Assembly: GCA_017617545.1 (NCBI GenBank) | Contig: JAFZVZ010000006.1 | Span: 69,918 to 133,917, forward strand | From: Lachnospiraceae bacterium | GTDB lineage: Bacteria > Bacillota > Clostridia > Lachnospirales > Lachnospiraceae | Length of the DNA: 64,000 nucleotides | Reading direction: 5' to 3' | Shown here: positions 52,801 to 61,406 of the stretch, piece by piece | Layout of the letters: every line of letters begins with the position of its first letter | Position numbering within the stretch: position 1 is the first letter of the stretch | Translations under genes and position numbers: made by a program | The notes under the pieces: generated by a model | Told to the model about the DNA's origin: nothing | Database searches by the model: none | What the model saw: the letters and a program-made list of their open reading frames with translations, nothing else

Positions 52801-53758
52801 TCTCGGTCTTGCCGTTTCTCTCAACGTCAACCGGAACGACCACGGAGCAGGCGTTGATCTCGTCGGACACCTCCATGTCCTCGAGCTTGCCCTCGGCGCG
52901 CAGCTTCTTCATCGCGAGAAGAGCTACGTCCATGAGGCAGATGAACTTGTCGTCGCGACCCTTGTACAGGATCTCGCGCTCTGCCTTGTATGCGTCAAAT
53001 GCGGCCTTGATCGGCTCGCTGTAATCACCGTCATCGATCTTCACGCTCGTGAGCTCGGTCTGGAACGTCGTGTGGCGGCAGTGATCCGACCAGTACGTAT
53101 CCAGCACGCGGATCTCCGTCACGGACGGATCGCGCTTCTCCTCGCCGCTGAAGTACTCCTGGATAAACAGGAAATCGCGGAACGTCATCGCGAGGTTGAG
53201 GGAATCATAAAGCTCCTTGAGCTCGACCTCGGGCATCGTCGTGAACCCGTCGAAGATCTTGACATCCTCGGGAACGGCGAACTCGGTAACGAGCGTCTCG
53301 GGCTTCGTCTCGTCGGTCTCTCTCGAGTCGACGGGGTTGATGCAGTATGCGCGGATGCCGGCGAACTCCTCGTCGGTGATCTCGCCCGTCAGCACGTACG
53401 TCGTCGCGCTGCGGATGATCGGCTCCTCCGCGTCATTCAGAAGCTTCACGCACTGCTCCGCGGAGTCGGCACGCTGATCGAACTGTCCGGGCAGGTACTC
53501 TACGGAGAACACGCGGTCCCCTGCTGCTGCCGGCAGCACTTCCTCGTATACATCGTCGATCGGAGGCTCGGAAAATACGGTCCCGAGAGCCTTCTTATAC
53601 GTATCCTCGCTGATATTTTCCACATCATAGCGAACGAACACGCGCACATTCGTGATCGTCTTCAAACCGAGATACTCACGGATCTCCCCCGCAAGTTCCT
53701 TCGCGCGCACCGCAAAGGGTGCCTTCTTCTCCACATAAATCCGTCTGACAAGACCCAT
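49850..53758 (-). CDS. purL: Phosphoribosylformylglycinamidine synthase, fused form
   Basis: A 1302-residue enzyme for the fourth step of purine synthesis. It joins in one chain a PurS-like N-terminus (about 1-90), the two AIR-synthase-like synthetase halves (HCRHTTFQTEL, ETHNHPTEIEPFGGAATCLGG, FGAGGVSVAIGELAPG, GGKDSMSG) and a C-terminal glutaminase domain with PGTNCEYD, nucleophile ALGICNGFQ and SHGEGRF. Length fits the single-chain type. Transcribed from its own promoter at 53836-53863. Confidence 0.97.
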   Translation of the reverse strand: MGLVRRIYVEKKAPFAVRAKELAGEIREYLGLKTITNVRVFVRYDVENISEDTYKKALGTVFSEPPIDDVYEEVLPAAAGDRVFSVEYLPGQFDQRADSAEQCVKLLNDAEEPIIRSATTYVLTGEITDEEFAGIRAYCINPVDSRETDETKPETLVTEFAVPEDVKIFDGFTTMPEVELKELYDSLNLAMTFRDFLFIQEYFSGEEKRDPSVTEIRVLDTYWSDHCRHTTFQTELTSVKIDDGDYSEPIKAAFDAYKAEREILYKGRDDKFICLMDVALLAMKKLRAEGKLEDMEVSDEINACSVVVPVDVERNGKTETEEWLVFFKNETHNHPTEIEPFGGAATCLGGAIRDPLSGRGYVYQAMRVTGAADPTASLKDTLAGKLPQRKLTTGAAKGYSSYGNQIGLATGLVDEIYHPNYVAKRMEIGAVMGAAPRANVKRENSDPGDVIILMGGRTGRDGCGGATGSSKKHTTESIHTCGAEVQKGNAPTERKLQRLFRRPEVSSLIKKCNDFGAGGVSVAIGELAPGLRVDLDKVPKKYAGLDGTELAISESQERMAIVVDKKDVPAMLAFADEENLEAVTVAEVTAEPRLVLVWRGKEIVNISRAFLDTNGAHQETTAEVTVPSKKDSYFTKTSAYTAHSTDKKGGYGEASDTPEGRKAAWLSMLADLNVCSKKGLVEMFDSSIGAATVTMPYGGVYQATPTQTMIAKLPVLDGASDTVTMMSYGFDPYLSSWSPFHGSAYAVISSVAKIVAAGGDFRKIRFTFQEYFRRLGTDPKRWGEPLAALLGAYDAQTKLGLPSIGGKDSMSGSFNEIDVPPTLVSFAVDIAKLSDVVTDEFKKAGSRVVVFDMAKDAYDLPDYDKAMAMYDTIHELAGKGAFLSMYALGKNGIAEAMSKMAFGNGLGFKLCGKVSYEEAMAPAYGSILAEIDEDKLAMLDAAGIAYRKVGKVTGDGSIVWKMAPGACCGKNGAVDAGCKDEAAAMVLPLADALAAYTGTLEQVFPTRSNMADAIEPTAVPTQLFDAKTIYVAKNKVAVPKVFIPVFPGTNCEYDSMLAWQRAGAEVNTVVFRNMTGAGIQESVEAFVKAIDDAQILMFPGGFSAGDEPDGSGKFIATAFRNPRISDAVNRLLKERDGLALGICNGFQALIKLGLVPYGEIRPQTADSPTLAMNNIGRHISKSVYTKVVTNKSPWLMKATLGGVYSIPASHGEGRFVANDEWLKKLMANGQIATQYVDAQGNPTMVEQYNPNGSYWAIEGITSPDGRVLGKMAHSERRGTGVAMNITGEQNQLIFESGVAYFK

Positions 53759-53835
53759 AATCCGCCTCCGTTCGGGGCCTCAAAGCCCTTATTTTTCTAA
53801 GAAATGCCGTGTTTCACGGCGTTTTTGTTGAAATA

Positions 53836-53863
53836 ATTATAGCACCCGGGCAATCATAATCAA
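53836..53863 (-). promoter_or_regulatory. Promoter of purL
   Basis: TTGATT (53858-53863), 16 bases, TATAAT (53836-53841). The leader holds a GCCGTG/CACGGC hairpin (53806-53820). No purine riboswitch seen. Confidence 0.78.
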
Positions 53864-53900
53864 AATGAATATCCATCATTGACTTTATAAGTAACACTTA

Positions 53901-53929
53901 TTGTTTTTTTACTACAGTTGTGGTATACT
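53901..53929 (+). promoter_or_regulatory. Promoter of mraY-like gene
   Basis: TTGTTT (53901-53906), 17 bases, TATACT (53924-53929) with extended -10 TGTGG. Confidence 0.75.
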
Positions 53930-53990
53930 ACAGAGTGCGAAGTTATCAGCATTCCGCGGGCCTCCCGAAGACCATGCGGCAGGAGGAATC

Positions 53991-54995
53991 ATGATCACAG
54001 AGATCTTTTCCCCGGATACGGTCCGGGGAGTTGCAACTATCCAACTGTTCTACTATATTGCCTGTCTCGGATGCACGCTCTCGCTGCTTCTTCTGCTGCG
54101 CAACTCCATGCCCTGTGACCAGGGGCGGGCATTCGCGGTCAACGGAGAGCTCTCGAAGGGCAAGACTCGCGGCGTGGGGCTGTTGTTTATCTTAGGCTTC
54201 ACCATTCCCACCTTCCTGTTTTTGAAGATCACGTGGGAGCTGGCGATCCTGCTCGTACTGCTGATCGCATGCATGCTGACCGGCTATCTCGATGACGCGG
54301 GATCCGTGCCGTGGAGCGGATTGAAGAAGGGTATCCTCGATCTCGCGATCGCGCTCGGCGCCGGTATCGCCACATGGCAGTTCTACGGGACGAAGGTGTC
54401 GTTCCACCTGTTCTCGGTTGAGTCGGAGTACGGATACCTTGTTCCCGCCTCCATCAAGCTGCCTGCGCCGATCTACATCATCATCGCAGCGGCGCTCGTG
54501 TGGGGATCCATCAACGTGGTCAACTGCACCGACGGCGTGGACGGCCTGTGTACCTCTCTCGCCATCCTCGCGCTGATCACGTTCGGAAGAATGGGCAGCC
54601 TGTCATCCCTCGGCGTTGGCAACGGCGTTCTGGCCACCGGTATGATCCTGTGCCTGATCCCGTACCTGTGGTTCAACGCATCCCCGAGCTCGATGCTGAT
54701 GGGCGACGCGGGTTCACGCGCCCTCGGCTTTCTGTTCGCGATGCTCGCGCTGCGCTCGGGATACATACTCGAGTTCATCCCGATCTGTATCGTGTTCATC
54801 CTTGACGGCGGTCTCGGACTTCTGAAGCTTGCGCTTCTCCGCTCCGTCAAGGTCCACATTTTGAAAAATGTCCGTCTGCCGCTTCACGACCACGCCCGCA
54901 AGAACCTGAAGTGGGACGATGCGCAGACCGTATTCCGGTTCGTGCTCGTACAGCTCGCGGTCATCCTGCTGTACTGGGCGCTGATCGCCTTATAA
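53991..54995 (+). CDS. mraY: Phospho-N-acetylmuramoyl-pentapeptide-transferase (MraY-like)
   Basis: A 334-residue membrane enzyme of the MraY/WecA superfamily with about ten spans. It shows GYLDDAG, VNCTDGVDGL, SSMLMGDAGSRALG and PLHDHARK in the place of the MraY HHHxE loop. MraY makes lipid I for peptidoglycan. The gene is away from an mra cluster, so it could be a second copy or a relative acting on another sugar nucleotide. The ATG at 53991 follows AGGAGG. Confidence 0.88.
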   Translation: MITEIFSPDTVRGVATIQLFYYIACLGCTLSLLLLLRNSMPCDQGRAFAVNGELSKGKTRGVGLLFILGFTIPTFLFLKITWELAILLVLLIACMLTGYLDDAGSVPWSGLKKGILDLAIALGAGIATWQFYGTKVSFHLFSVESEYGYLVPASIKLPAPIYIIIAAALVWGSINVVNCTDGVDGLCTSLAILALITFGRMGSLSSLGVGNGVLATGMILCLIPYLWFNASPSSMLMGDAGSRALGFLFAMLALRSGYILEFIPICIVFILDGGLGLLKLALLRSVKVHILKNVRLPLHDHARKNLKWDDAQTVFRFVLVQLAVILLYWALIAL

Positions 54996-55020
54996 ACCAT
55001 TGCTTGATTAACGAAACCAT

Positions 55021-55923
55021 ATGGATATCAGCTACGAATTATACAAAGTATTTTACTATGTCGCGACTTCCCGGAGTTTCTCCGAGGCCGGCACGAAACT
55101 GTTCATCTCGCAGTCCGCGGTGAGCCAGTCGATCCGGTCCTTGGAGCGAAGGCTCGGGCAGACGCTCTTCGTGCGCAAGACAAAAAGGGTCACGCTCACG
55201 AAGGAGGGGGAAATGCTCTTCAAGCACATCGAGCCGGCCGTACAGCTGATCCTGCGCGGCGAGGCGCAGGTGCTCAACTCGGGGAGCCACTCCTCACAGC
55301 TGCGCGTAGGCGCCAGCGACACGATCTGCCGCTACGTGCTCGTCCCGTACTTTAAGAAGCTGCACGAACAGCTGCCGGACGTGCACATCAACATTTTAAA
55401 CGGCACCTCCCCGCAGTGCGCGCGCATGCTCGACGCCGGGGATGTCGACCTGATCATCACGAACTCGCCGAACGCCGCATTGAGCGGTGATCGCAACGTG
55501 ATCCCCGTCAAGACATTTCACGATGTCTTCGTCGGAAACCCGACCGCGTTTCCGTCCTGCTTCCGCGAAGTTGCAGGCCACCGGAAGCCGCTGTCACTGT
55601 CGGAGCTTCTGCACTACCCTCTGATGATGCTCAGCAAGCGCTCCGCCACAAGCGAGTTCTTGCACGAACAGTTCCAGCGGCAGTCGCTCGACCTCGCTCC
55701 GGCGATCGAGCTGAACAGTAACGACCTTTTGATGGATCTCGCCCGCATCGGTCTCGGCATCGCCTGCGTTCCGGACTACTGCCTGAGTGAGGATCCCGAG
55801 CTGCGGGAGCTTCTCCTCGCGGAGCCGCTTCCGAACCGCCAGCTGCTTCTCGCGTACGATGAGACACGACCTCTCACACCCGCCGCGGAAGCACTGAAGA
55901 CAATGTTGACAGAACAGAACTGA
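55021..55923 (+). CDS. LysR-family transcriptional regulator
   Basis: A 300-residue regulator. The N-terminal HTH (YKVFYYVATSRSFSEAG, FISQSAVSQSIRSLERRLG, LFVRKTKRVTLTKEGEML) is followed by a co-inducer-binding domain. It begins only 25 bases after mraY without a clear ribosome binding site, so it may be co-transcribed. Target genes and ligand are unknown. Confidence 0.93.
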   Translation: MDISYELYKVFYYVATSRSFSEAGTKLFISQSAVSQSIRSLERRLGQTLFVRKTKRVTLTKEGEMLFKHIEPAVQLILRGEAQVLNSGSHSSQLRVGASDTICRYVLVPYFKKLHEQLPDVHINILNGTSPQCARMLDAGDVDLIITNSPNAALSGDRNVIPVKTFHDVFVGNPTAFPSCFREVAGHRKPLSLSELLHYPLMMLSKRSATSEFLHEQFQRQSLDLAPAIELNSNDLLMDLARIGLGIACVPDYCLSEDPELRELLLAEPLPNRQLLLAYDETRPLTPAAEALKTMLTEQN

Positions 55924-55985
55924 AGCCGGCCAGGAAACCCGGCATAGCATACAGAAGATATTACACGACCAGGAGGTATCCCTTC

Positions 55986-56924
55986 ATGAGTAAACCGTTA
56001 ACCGCTCTCAAAACCAACATTCAGAAGGTCATCATCGGCAAGGACGATGTGATTGACGAGTTGTTCGCTGCGCTGCTTGTCGGCGGACATGTCCTCATCG
56101 AGGATGTCCCCGGAACCGGCAAGACGACGCTCGCGAAGGCACTCGCTGCTTCGATTTCCGGCGCTTTCGCCCGTATTCAGTTCACGCCCGACCTGTTGCC
56201 GTCGGACATCACCGGCATCAACTATTTCAACCGCAAGAAGGATGACTTTGTGCTGCGTTACGGTCCGGTCTTCACCAACATTCTGCTCGCGGACGAGCTG
56301 AACCGTGCGACGCCTCGTACGCAGTCGGCTCTTCTGGAGTGTATGGAGGAGAAGCAGGTCACCATCGACGGTGTCACCTACTCGCTCGCCGCTCCGTTCT
56401 TCGTAATCGCTACGGAAAATCCGATCGAGACCGCAGGTACGTTCCCGCTGCCCGAGGCGCAGCTCGACCGTTTCCTGATGCGTCTGCCGATGGGATATCC
56501 GACGCAGGAGGAGGAGATGAGCATCCTCAACCGCTTCAAGACCGACAACCCGCTTGATTCCCTCCAGCCCGTGTACACGCAGGAGGATATCGTTGCGATG
56601 CAGCAGGCGTACATCAAGGTGACGATCCATCCGATCCTTCAGAAGTACATCCTCGACATCGTTGCGGCAACCCGCAGCAACCCGAAGGTTCCGATCGGCG
56701 CTTCGCCGCGTGCTTCGCTTGCTCTGCAGAACGTTGCCAAAGCTTACGCGTTCATCCAGGGCCGCAGTTACGTGACGCCTGAGGACATCGTCCACCTGGC
56801 ATGCCCGGTGCTTGCGCACCGTCTCTGCATCGGCCGTGGCGCGTCCCACAGCGCTTCCCAGACGCTGCCGATCATGAAGGACATCCTCTCGAAGGTTCCG
56901 GTCCCGACGGAGAGCTGGAGCTGA
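55986..56924 (+). CDS. MoxR-family AAA ATPase
   Basis: A 312-residue MoxR chaperone-type ATPase: Walker A EDVPGTGKTTLAKALA, Walker B ILLADELNRATPRTQSALLE, sensor IATENPIETAGTFPLPEAQLDRF. MoxR proteins usually act with a VWA or DUF58 protein, but none is adjacent here. AGGAGG lies ten bases before the ATG. Confidence 0.94.
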   Translation: MSKPLTALKTNIQKVIIGKDDVIDELFAALLVGGHVLIEDVPGTGKTTLAKALAASISGAFARIQFTPDLLPSDITGINYFNRKKDDFVLRYGPVFTNILLADELNRATPRTQSALLECMEEKQVTIDGVTYSLAAPFFVIATENPIETAGTFPLPEAQLDRFLMRLPMGYPTQEEEMSILNRFKTDNPLDSLQPVYTQEDIVAMQQAYIKVTIHPILQKYILDIVAATRSNPKVPIGASPRASLALQNVAKAYAFIQGRSYVTPEDIVHLACPVLAHRLCIGRGASHSASQTLPIMKDILSKVPVPTESWS

Positions 56925-56984
56925 TCCGGTGCCCCGCGACCGCGGGGAGCTCTCGAATGCTTGGAATTGAATTTTCCGAAGACA

Positions 56985-57022
56985 CAAAAAAGGCTGCCGC
57001 AGCAACTGCGACAGCCTTTCTC
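56985..57022. terminator. Terminator between MoxR and the PrsA-like gene
   Basis: AAAGGCTG/CAGCCTTT with inner GCAG/CTGC; T6 on the minus side, TTTCTC on the plus side. Confidence 0.88.
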
Positions 57023-57037
57023 ATTATCTTTTTGTGA

Positions 57038-58153
57038 TCACTTCTTCGGCGCGGCGAGAATGGTTCCCATCGTGATGTTGTCCCACTCCTCGGTCTTCGT
57101 GATCGTGTACTGCTGCTCGATCGTCTTGTAAATACTGTTGATGCCCTTATTTTGCGCTTCCGAAACAGCCTCGGTGACGGCGTCCTCGTATCCGTAGTAG
57201 GTTGTATCGTCCGTCAGCTGGATGATGTAGATACCGTAGTTTGTCTCCAGAAGGCGGATGTCACCGACCTTCATGTTCAGCACGACGTTGACGTACTGCT
57301 CGTCAAGGCTCGCGCTGTCGGCGATGCTGAAATCGCGCTGGCCGTAGTTGAGGATGTCCGACTTCTTCGCGTAAACATCCGCAAGCGTTGTTCCCGAGAG
57401 CGCGTCCTGATAGCACTCATTCATCGTTGCCACGCGCTTTGCGGTATCGCCGGCCTTCATCGTCAGCTCCGCGTTCTCATCGCTCTTGGTCAGATATACG
57501 TAATATGTCTTGTACGTTCTGTAATTCTCCTTGTCGATCGTAGCGGCGATCGCATCGCGGTCAATCACCACGTTGGATGCCATAATAGAACTGAACTGAT
57601 CCGCAAGGAAGATACGCTCATAGTTGTCGCGGATCACTTCCGTCGTCATACCGCAGCGGGCGCGCTGCTCCGGCGTGAACTTGGCAAGGAACTGCTGCGT
57701 CGTCGTATCCAGCATCTTCACGCGGCCGTCCGTCATCGTGACATTGGACTCCTTCGCCTCGTAGTACATCAGAAGGGTGTAGAGCATGCTGGAGTACACA
57801 GCCTCCTTGTAGATCGCTCCCATCGTCTGTCCGTTCGTTCCCGGCATATCCCAGAAGCTTGTCTCTTCTCCGTAAATGCTCTGATAATAGTCAAGGTTCG
57901 TGTTGTAGTTGTCATTGCCGTCGGCTTCGTTGTACGCCAGGTAGTACGTGAACATGTCGAGTGTCACATCGTACTTCTTGTCGCCCTTCTCGATGGTAAG
58001 CACAACCTTCTTGGCGTTGGCTGCCGCATTGGTCTTCGCGAGCTCCGCGTACTCCTCTTCCGTCAGCTTTGTTTCGCCGCATCCGGTAAGCACTCCCGCA
58101 CACGATGCGACAAGACAGAGTGCGCAGATCACGGCAAGTATCCTTCTTTTCAT
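57038..58153 (-). CDS. PrsA/SurA-like peptidyl-prolyl isomerase lipoprotein
   Basis: A 371-residue lipoprotein with lipobox LTGC (C25). A helical chaperone-like region (about 45-210) is followed by a region with the parvulin layout (YYVYLTKSDENAE, ADVYAKKSDI, VNVVLNMKVGDIRLLETNYGIYIIQL). The isomerase core is weakly conserved, so I would call it foldase-like. Such proteins help exported proteins fold. Own promoter at 58212-58240. Confidence 0.72.
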   Translation of the reverse strand: MKRRILAVICALCLVASCAGVLTGCGETKLTEEEYAELAKTNAAANAKKVVLTIEKGDKKYDVTLDMFTYYLAYNEADGNDNYNTNLDYYQSIYGEETSFWDMPGTNGQTMGAIYKEAVYSSMLYTLLMYYEAKESNVTMTDGRVKMLDTTTQQFLAKFTPEQRARCGMTTEVIRDNYERIFLADQFSSIMASNVVIDRDAIAATIDKENYRTYKTYYVYLTKSDENAELTMKAGDTAKRVATMNECYQDALSGTTLADVYAKKSDILNYGQRDFSIADSASLDEQYVNVVLNMKVGDIRLLETNYGIYIIQLTDDTTYYGYEDAVTEAVSEAQNKGINSIYKTIEQQYTITKTEEWDNITMGTILAAPKK

Positions 58154-58211
58154 CTTTTACCTCACTTCATAACCGCCCCGAAAAACGGCGGGATTCCCAC
58201 AATCGGACTTT

Positions 58212-58240
58212 ATCATACCATAGAAAGCCGCGACGGTCAA
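58212..58240 (-). promoter_or_regulatory. Promoter of the PrsA-like gene
   Basis: TTGACC (58235-58240), 17 bases, TATGAT (58212-58217), TGG before the -10. Confidence 0.78.
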
Positions 58241-58283
58241 AAGAATTTTCTGTGTCATGGCTTTCGCATCAAGGGTCTCCGCG

Positions 58284-59285
58284 TCACAGCACCGACAGCA
58301 CGATACCGGTGATGACCACCGCCGCGCACAGCAGCTTCTGCACGATCTTCTTCTCACGGAACACAAGCCAGCCGCCGAGGATCGTCACGATCGTGCACGC
58401 CTGCTTGAGGACCGTCATCACGATGACGCGACTCTCCGCGTACCCGTTGGCGATGAACAGTGCCCGATCCGCGATCACAAACAGAATGCTCAGGCCCCAG
58501 ATCCACGGGTTCTTCAGCATTCCTCGCACGTTCAGACGGATTTTGCGCACAAGCACATACAACACGTAAAATGCGACCATGAACACCATGTACCACAGCT
58601 GCAGCTGTCCGCTCGTAAGGTCGCCGTCGCTCATCAGCACCTTGTCCATGTTGCCGCTGACCGCGTTTAAGAAGCACGACACCATCGCGAGGAAGACATA
58701 GAAGCCTCTGCTGTGGCCGCTCTGCGGGGTCTCCGCCTCCTCGGCGGACGGAACGGTAGTCTCGGGCGCCGGGGTCTCATTTTCCGTAATCTCCGCGCGG
58801 TCCGCGTTCCCGGAATCGTCCGTTTTCTCCTCATCCGCGGCGTCGTCCTTCACAAACCGCAGAAGGAACAATCCGAGGCACACAACCACGATACCCGCGC
58901 ACTGCCACACCGACGGGCGCTCCCCGAGCACGAGAATTCCCAGCATCGCGGAAAATACAACCCGCGCCATGTCGAGGATCCCGTAGACGCTCACGGGCAT
59001 GCGCCGAAGCGCGCGAAAGCCGCAGATCCACGCCACGAAGATGACGAAGGATTTGACGGCGATGGCCGCGTACTGCTCTGCCCGAAGGCCGAACAGATAC
59101 TGCTTCGCGCCCATGTCGCCGACCGCGATCTCCGCTGCCGTCGTGCCGATCACTATAACGAGGGAAAGCACGGTGTAGAGGACCAGTACCTCGATAACCG
59201 TGCTTTTGACCATTGCTTTTTTCTTGAAAATCTCCCGTGCCCCTTTCAGAACACCGTATAGGAGCACACACGAAATCCAAACCAT
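58284..59285 (-). CDS. EamA/DMT-family transporter
   Basis: A 333-residue membrane protein with two EamA repeats (YGILDMARVVFSAMLGILVLGE; second repeat ending VFREKKIVQKLLCAAVVITG). An acidic, Glu/Thr/Pro-rich loop (about 147-190) separates them. Substrate unknown. Confidence 0.88.
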   Translation of the reverse strand: MVWISCVLLYGVLKGAREIFKKKAMVKSTVIEVLVLYTVLSLVIVIGTTAAEIAVGDMGAKQYLFGLRAEQYAAIAVKSFVIFVAWICGFRALRRMPVSVYGILDMARVVFSAMLGILVLGERPSVWQCAGIVVVCLGLFLLRFVKDDAADEEKTDDSGNADRAEITENETPAPETTVPSAEEAETPQSGHSRGFYVFLAMVSCFLNAVSGNMDKVLMSDGDLTSGQLQLWYMVFMVAFYVLYVLVRKIRLNVRGMLKNPWIWGLSILFVIADRALFIANGYAESRVIVMTVLKQACTIVTILGGWLVFREKKIVQKLLCAAVVITGIVLSVL

Positions 59286-59373
59286 ACTGTCTGCGCCGCC
59301 GCGATCACCCCATCACCGCAGCCTGCTCTCCTGTAGTATCTCTGAATTCCCCCAATATTGTCTCACCGCTGTC

Positions 59374-60762
59374 TCAATCCTCGGCACTGTCGTCGAAAAT
59401 GCAGTAGCCGAGTTCGAGCTTATCGATGGTGAGCGTGGTCTCGCCGTTCTCCACAGCGTAACCGATCGTCGCCACAACCTCGACCACATCCAGCCCGTCG
59501 CCGAAGTGCACCAGGTACGCACCGTCCTTCTTGCGGACATCAAACGTGTATCCCGAAAGCGCCACGGTGCTCTGCACGAGCTCCTTCGCTGCCTTTTTGA
59601 TCTCGTCCTCCGAAGTCCCGGCGATCGTCTTCGTCACGCCGACCGCAAGCGAACCCTTGGCAAGACTTACAACCGGTTCACCGTTCCAGTAGTGCTCCTC
59701 GTCGTAGATCTCAAAGTCCGCCGAGACGGTGCTTTTTGAGTCATCCTCCGCATTATCGCACTCTTTCACCACCGTGTCAACATAATACTCGACATCGCGC
59801 ACTTCGCTGTCGATACTGATCACCGAGACGTGCTTGCTGACGCGGTAGGTGCTTCCGTCCTCGGATGCCGGCGCGATGTGGGACAGTTCAAACACGAGAT
59901 CATTCACACGGTCCGTAAACTCGCGGTAGTACAGATCCGCATCGGTCGTCTCACCGGTCGGCTCAACCTCCTCGCCGAGGCCTGCCTTGCAGAGCGTGTA
60001 ATCATACGTATCGACGTAGCCGCTGTTGCGGAAGTACATCCAGTATCCGCTGCGCTCCCTGATGTCACTGCCGGGCGTAGCGCCGTAAGCCGCTGCCTCG
60101 CGAACCTCGATCTCGAGAACGCCCGCCGCATATTCCTCATCGGTGAAGAAAATGCCCTTGAAGAGACTGTATTCCTCGTCGTCTCCGTTCCACCAGTACC
60201 AGCCTTCCCAGACGTCAACCTCCTCAAAGCCTGCCTCGGGAAGCGTCGCGAGATCCAGATACACGACATAGATCATGTTGTCCTCAAGGATCGTGCGGCC
60301 GTCAAACCGGCCTTTCAGCTCCGCAACGCGCGTCACAGAACGCTCCTTGCCGAGCTCCGTGAAAAACGTTATAAATTCCTTCGCGCTGATGGCGTCATTC
60401 TCGCAAACCGGCGTCGGTGTTGCGGTAGGCTCGACAACCGTCGTCGGTGTCGGCAGCGCGATCGTATTCGTAATCTCAGGCTCCTCCGTGGGAACCGCCG
60501 TAGGCTCCGGTGCCTCTCCCGTGATCGTCGGCTCTGCGGTAGGCTCCGCAGTCGGCTCAGCGGTAGGCTCTGCGGTCGGCTTCGCCGCTGTGGTGGTCGT
60601 CGCCGCGTTCGGGTCAACCGGCTCGGTCACCTCCTGCACCTGATTGGATCCGGTCGCGGTCGGTGTCGCTTCTGTCATGTTGTCGGTCTTCGGGTTGTTT
60701 CCCCCACAAGCTGCAAGAAAGATCATCATGCACCCACACAAAACTGCTAAAATCTTTTTCAT
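59374..60762 (-). CDS. Lipoprotein with TAEP repeats, probably PhoB/PhoP-type regulated
   Basis: A 462-residue lipoprotein: lipobox LAAC (C19), a long Thr/Pro/Glu tether to about 125 containing four PTAE units, then two soluble regions (about 130-300 with GYWMYFRNSGYVDTYDYTL, and 300-462). I recognise no family. The ATG at 60762 follows AAAGGG; an ATG at 60813 lacks a signal peptide. Four TTACA boxes with 11-base period lie upstream, so expression is probably under an OmpR-class response regulator. Confidence 0.75.
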   Translation of the reverse strand: MKKILAVLCGCMMIFLAACGGNNPKTDNMTEATPTATGSNQVQEVTEPVDPNAATTTTAAKPTAEPTAEPTAEPTAEPTITGEAPEPTAVPTEEPEITNTIALPTPTTVVEPTATPTPVCENDAISAKEFITFFTELGKERSVTRVAELKGRFDGRTILEDNMIYVVYLDLATLPEAGFEEVDVWEGWYWWNGDDEEYSLFKGIFFTDEEYAAGVLEIEVREAAAYGATPGSDIRERSGYWMYFRNSGYVDTYDYTLCKAGLGEEVEPTGETTDADLYYREFTDRVNDLVFELSHIAPASEDGSTYRVSKHVSVISIDSEVRDVEYYVDTVVKECDNAEDDSKSTVSADFEIYDEEHYWNGEPVVSLAKGSLAVGVTKTIAGTSEDEIKKAAKELVQSTVALSGYTFDVRKKDGAYLVHFGDGLDVVEVVATIGYAVENGETTLTIDKLELGYCIFDDSAED

Positions 60763-60835
60763 CGTATCAACCCTTTCCGATACCATTTTCCGACAGTCGC
60801 TTCCCGACCGCAATCGTTTTTCTGTCTACAGTCAG

Positions 60836-60890
60836 AGCATACCACGAAAATGTTACATGTGGGTTACAACCCGATTACACTTTTGTTACA
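60836..60890 (-). promoter_or_regulatory. PhoB/PhoP-type operator and promoter of the gene at 59374-60762
   Basis: TTACA occurs at 60853, 60864, 60875 and 60886 (plus strand), exactly 11 bases apart, giving four TGTAA direct repeats on the coding strand. A -10 box TATGCT lies at 60836-60841, and the nearest repeat takes the place of the -35 box. This is the layout of Pho boxes bound by PhoB/PhoP-type regulators. Confidence 0.75.
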
Positions 60891-60923
60891 AGTTCTAACA
60901 AAAATATTACGGAAAATGTCACA

Positions 60924-60950
60924 CAAAAAAGCAGCGGGATGACCCGCTGC
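60924..60950 (-). terminator. Terminator after DUF3899 / transporter ATPase genes
   Basis: GCAGCGGG/CCCGCTGC, eight pairs, four-base loop, then six T on the minus strand. Confidence 0.92.
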
Positions 60951-60992
60951 CTGCAGTTGTTTTTGTTGTGTATTTTCCTTATAATCGCCGTA

Positions 60993-61406
60993 TTACACTT
61001 CCGCCACGCCGTTGAACAGCACCAGAAACAGCACCGCGATCAGCAGGAACAGCCCGCCGATGACGAACATGCACGCGTGCGGCCGTGTCTTGTTGGCACT
61101 CCGCTCTTTCAGGTACTCCGAGTAGGAGACCCGGTCGAGCGCCTTGCCGGGGATGAGCAGGTAAATTGCGTTCCGCAGAAGCCATTTGACGCCGGTGAAC
61201 GCGCCCTCCGAGGATGCCCAGAACAGTATCCCGAACGCGATCAGCAGGATGCCCGGCACGGTGAACGCGTCGCACAGCGCGCGGTACCGGTCAGCCTTCC
61301 CGGAATCGGCGGTCAGGCCGCGGCTTAGGTAGACGCCGACGGTCATCGCTCCCGCGATGAGCGCGGTGACCAGATACGGCAGTAGTCTTTTCCAAAACGG
61401 TTTCAA
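60993..61406 (-). CDS. DUF3899-like membrane protein
   Basis: A 137-residue protein with three predicted spans (about 8-28, 48-66, 110-132) and a SGKADRYRALCDAFTVPG segment, as in DUF3899. Function unknown. Its start overlaps the stop of the upstream transporter ATPase gene by 4 bases, so it is translated with it. Confidence 0.75.
   Translation of the reverse strand: MKPFWKRLLPYLVTALIAGAMTVGVYLSRGLTADSGKADRYRALCDAFTVPGILLIAFGILFWASSEGAFTGVKWLLRNAIYLLIPGKALDRVSYSEYLKERSANKTRPHACMFVIGGLFLLIAVLFLVLFNGVAEV

Noticed and set aside
51137-53800. Long open frame on the plus strand opposite purL
   Set aside because: purL is certain on the minus strand; the reverse frame has no recognisable domain and low-complexity Arg/Leu/His content.
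53759-53835. Purine riboswitch before purL
   Set aside because: The leader after the promoter is under 80 bases and lacks the conserved three-way junction; only a six-pair hairpin is seen.
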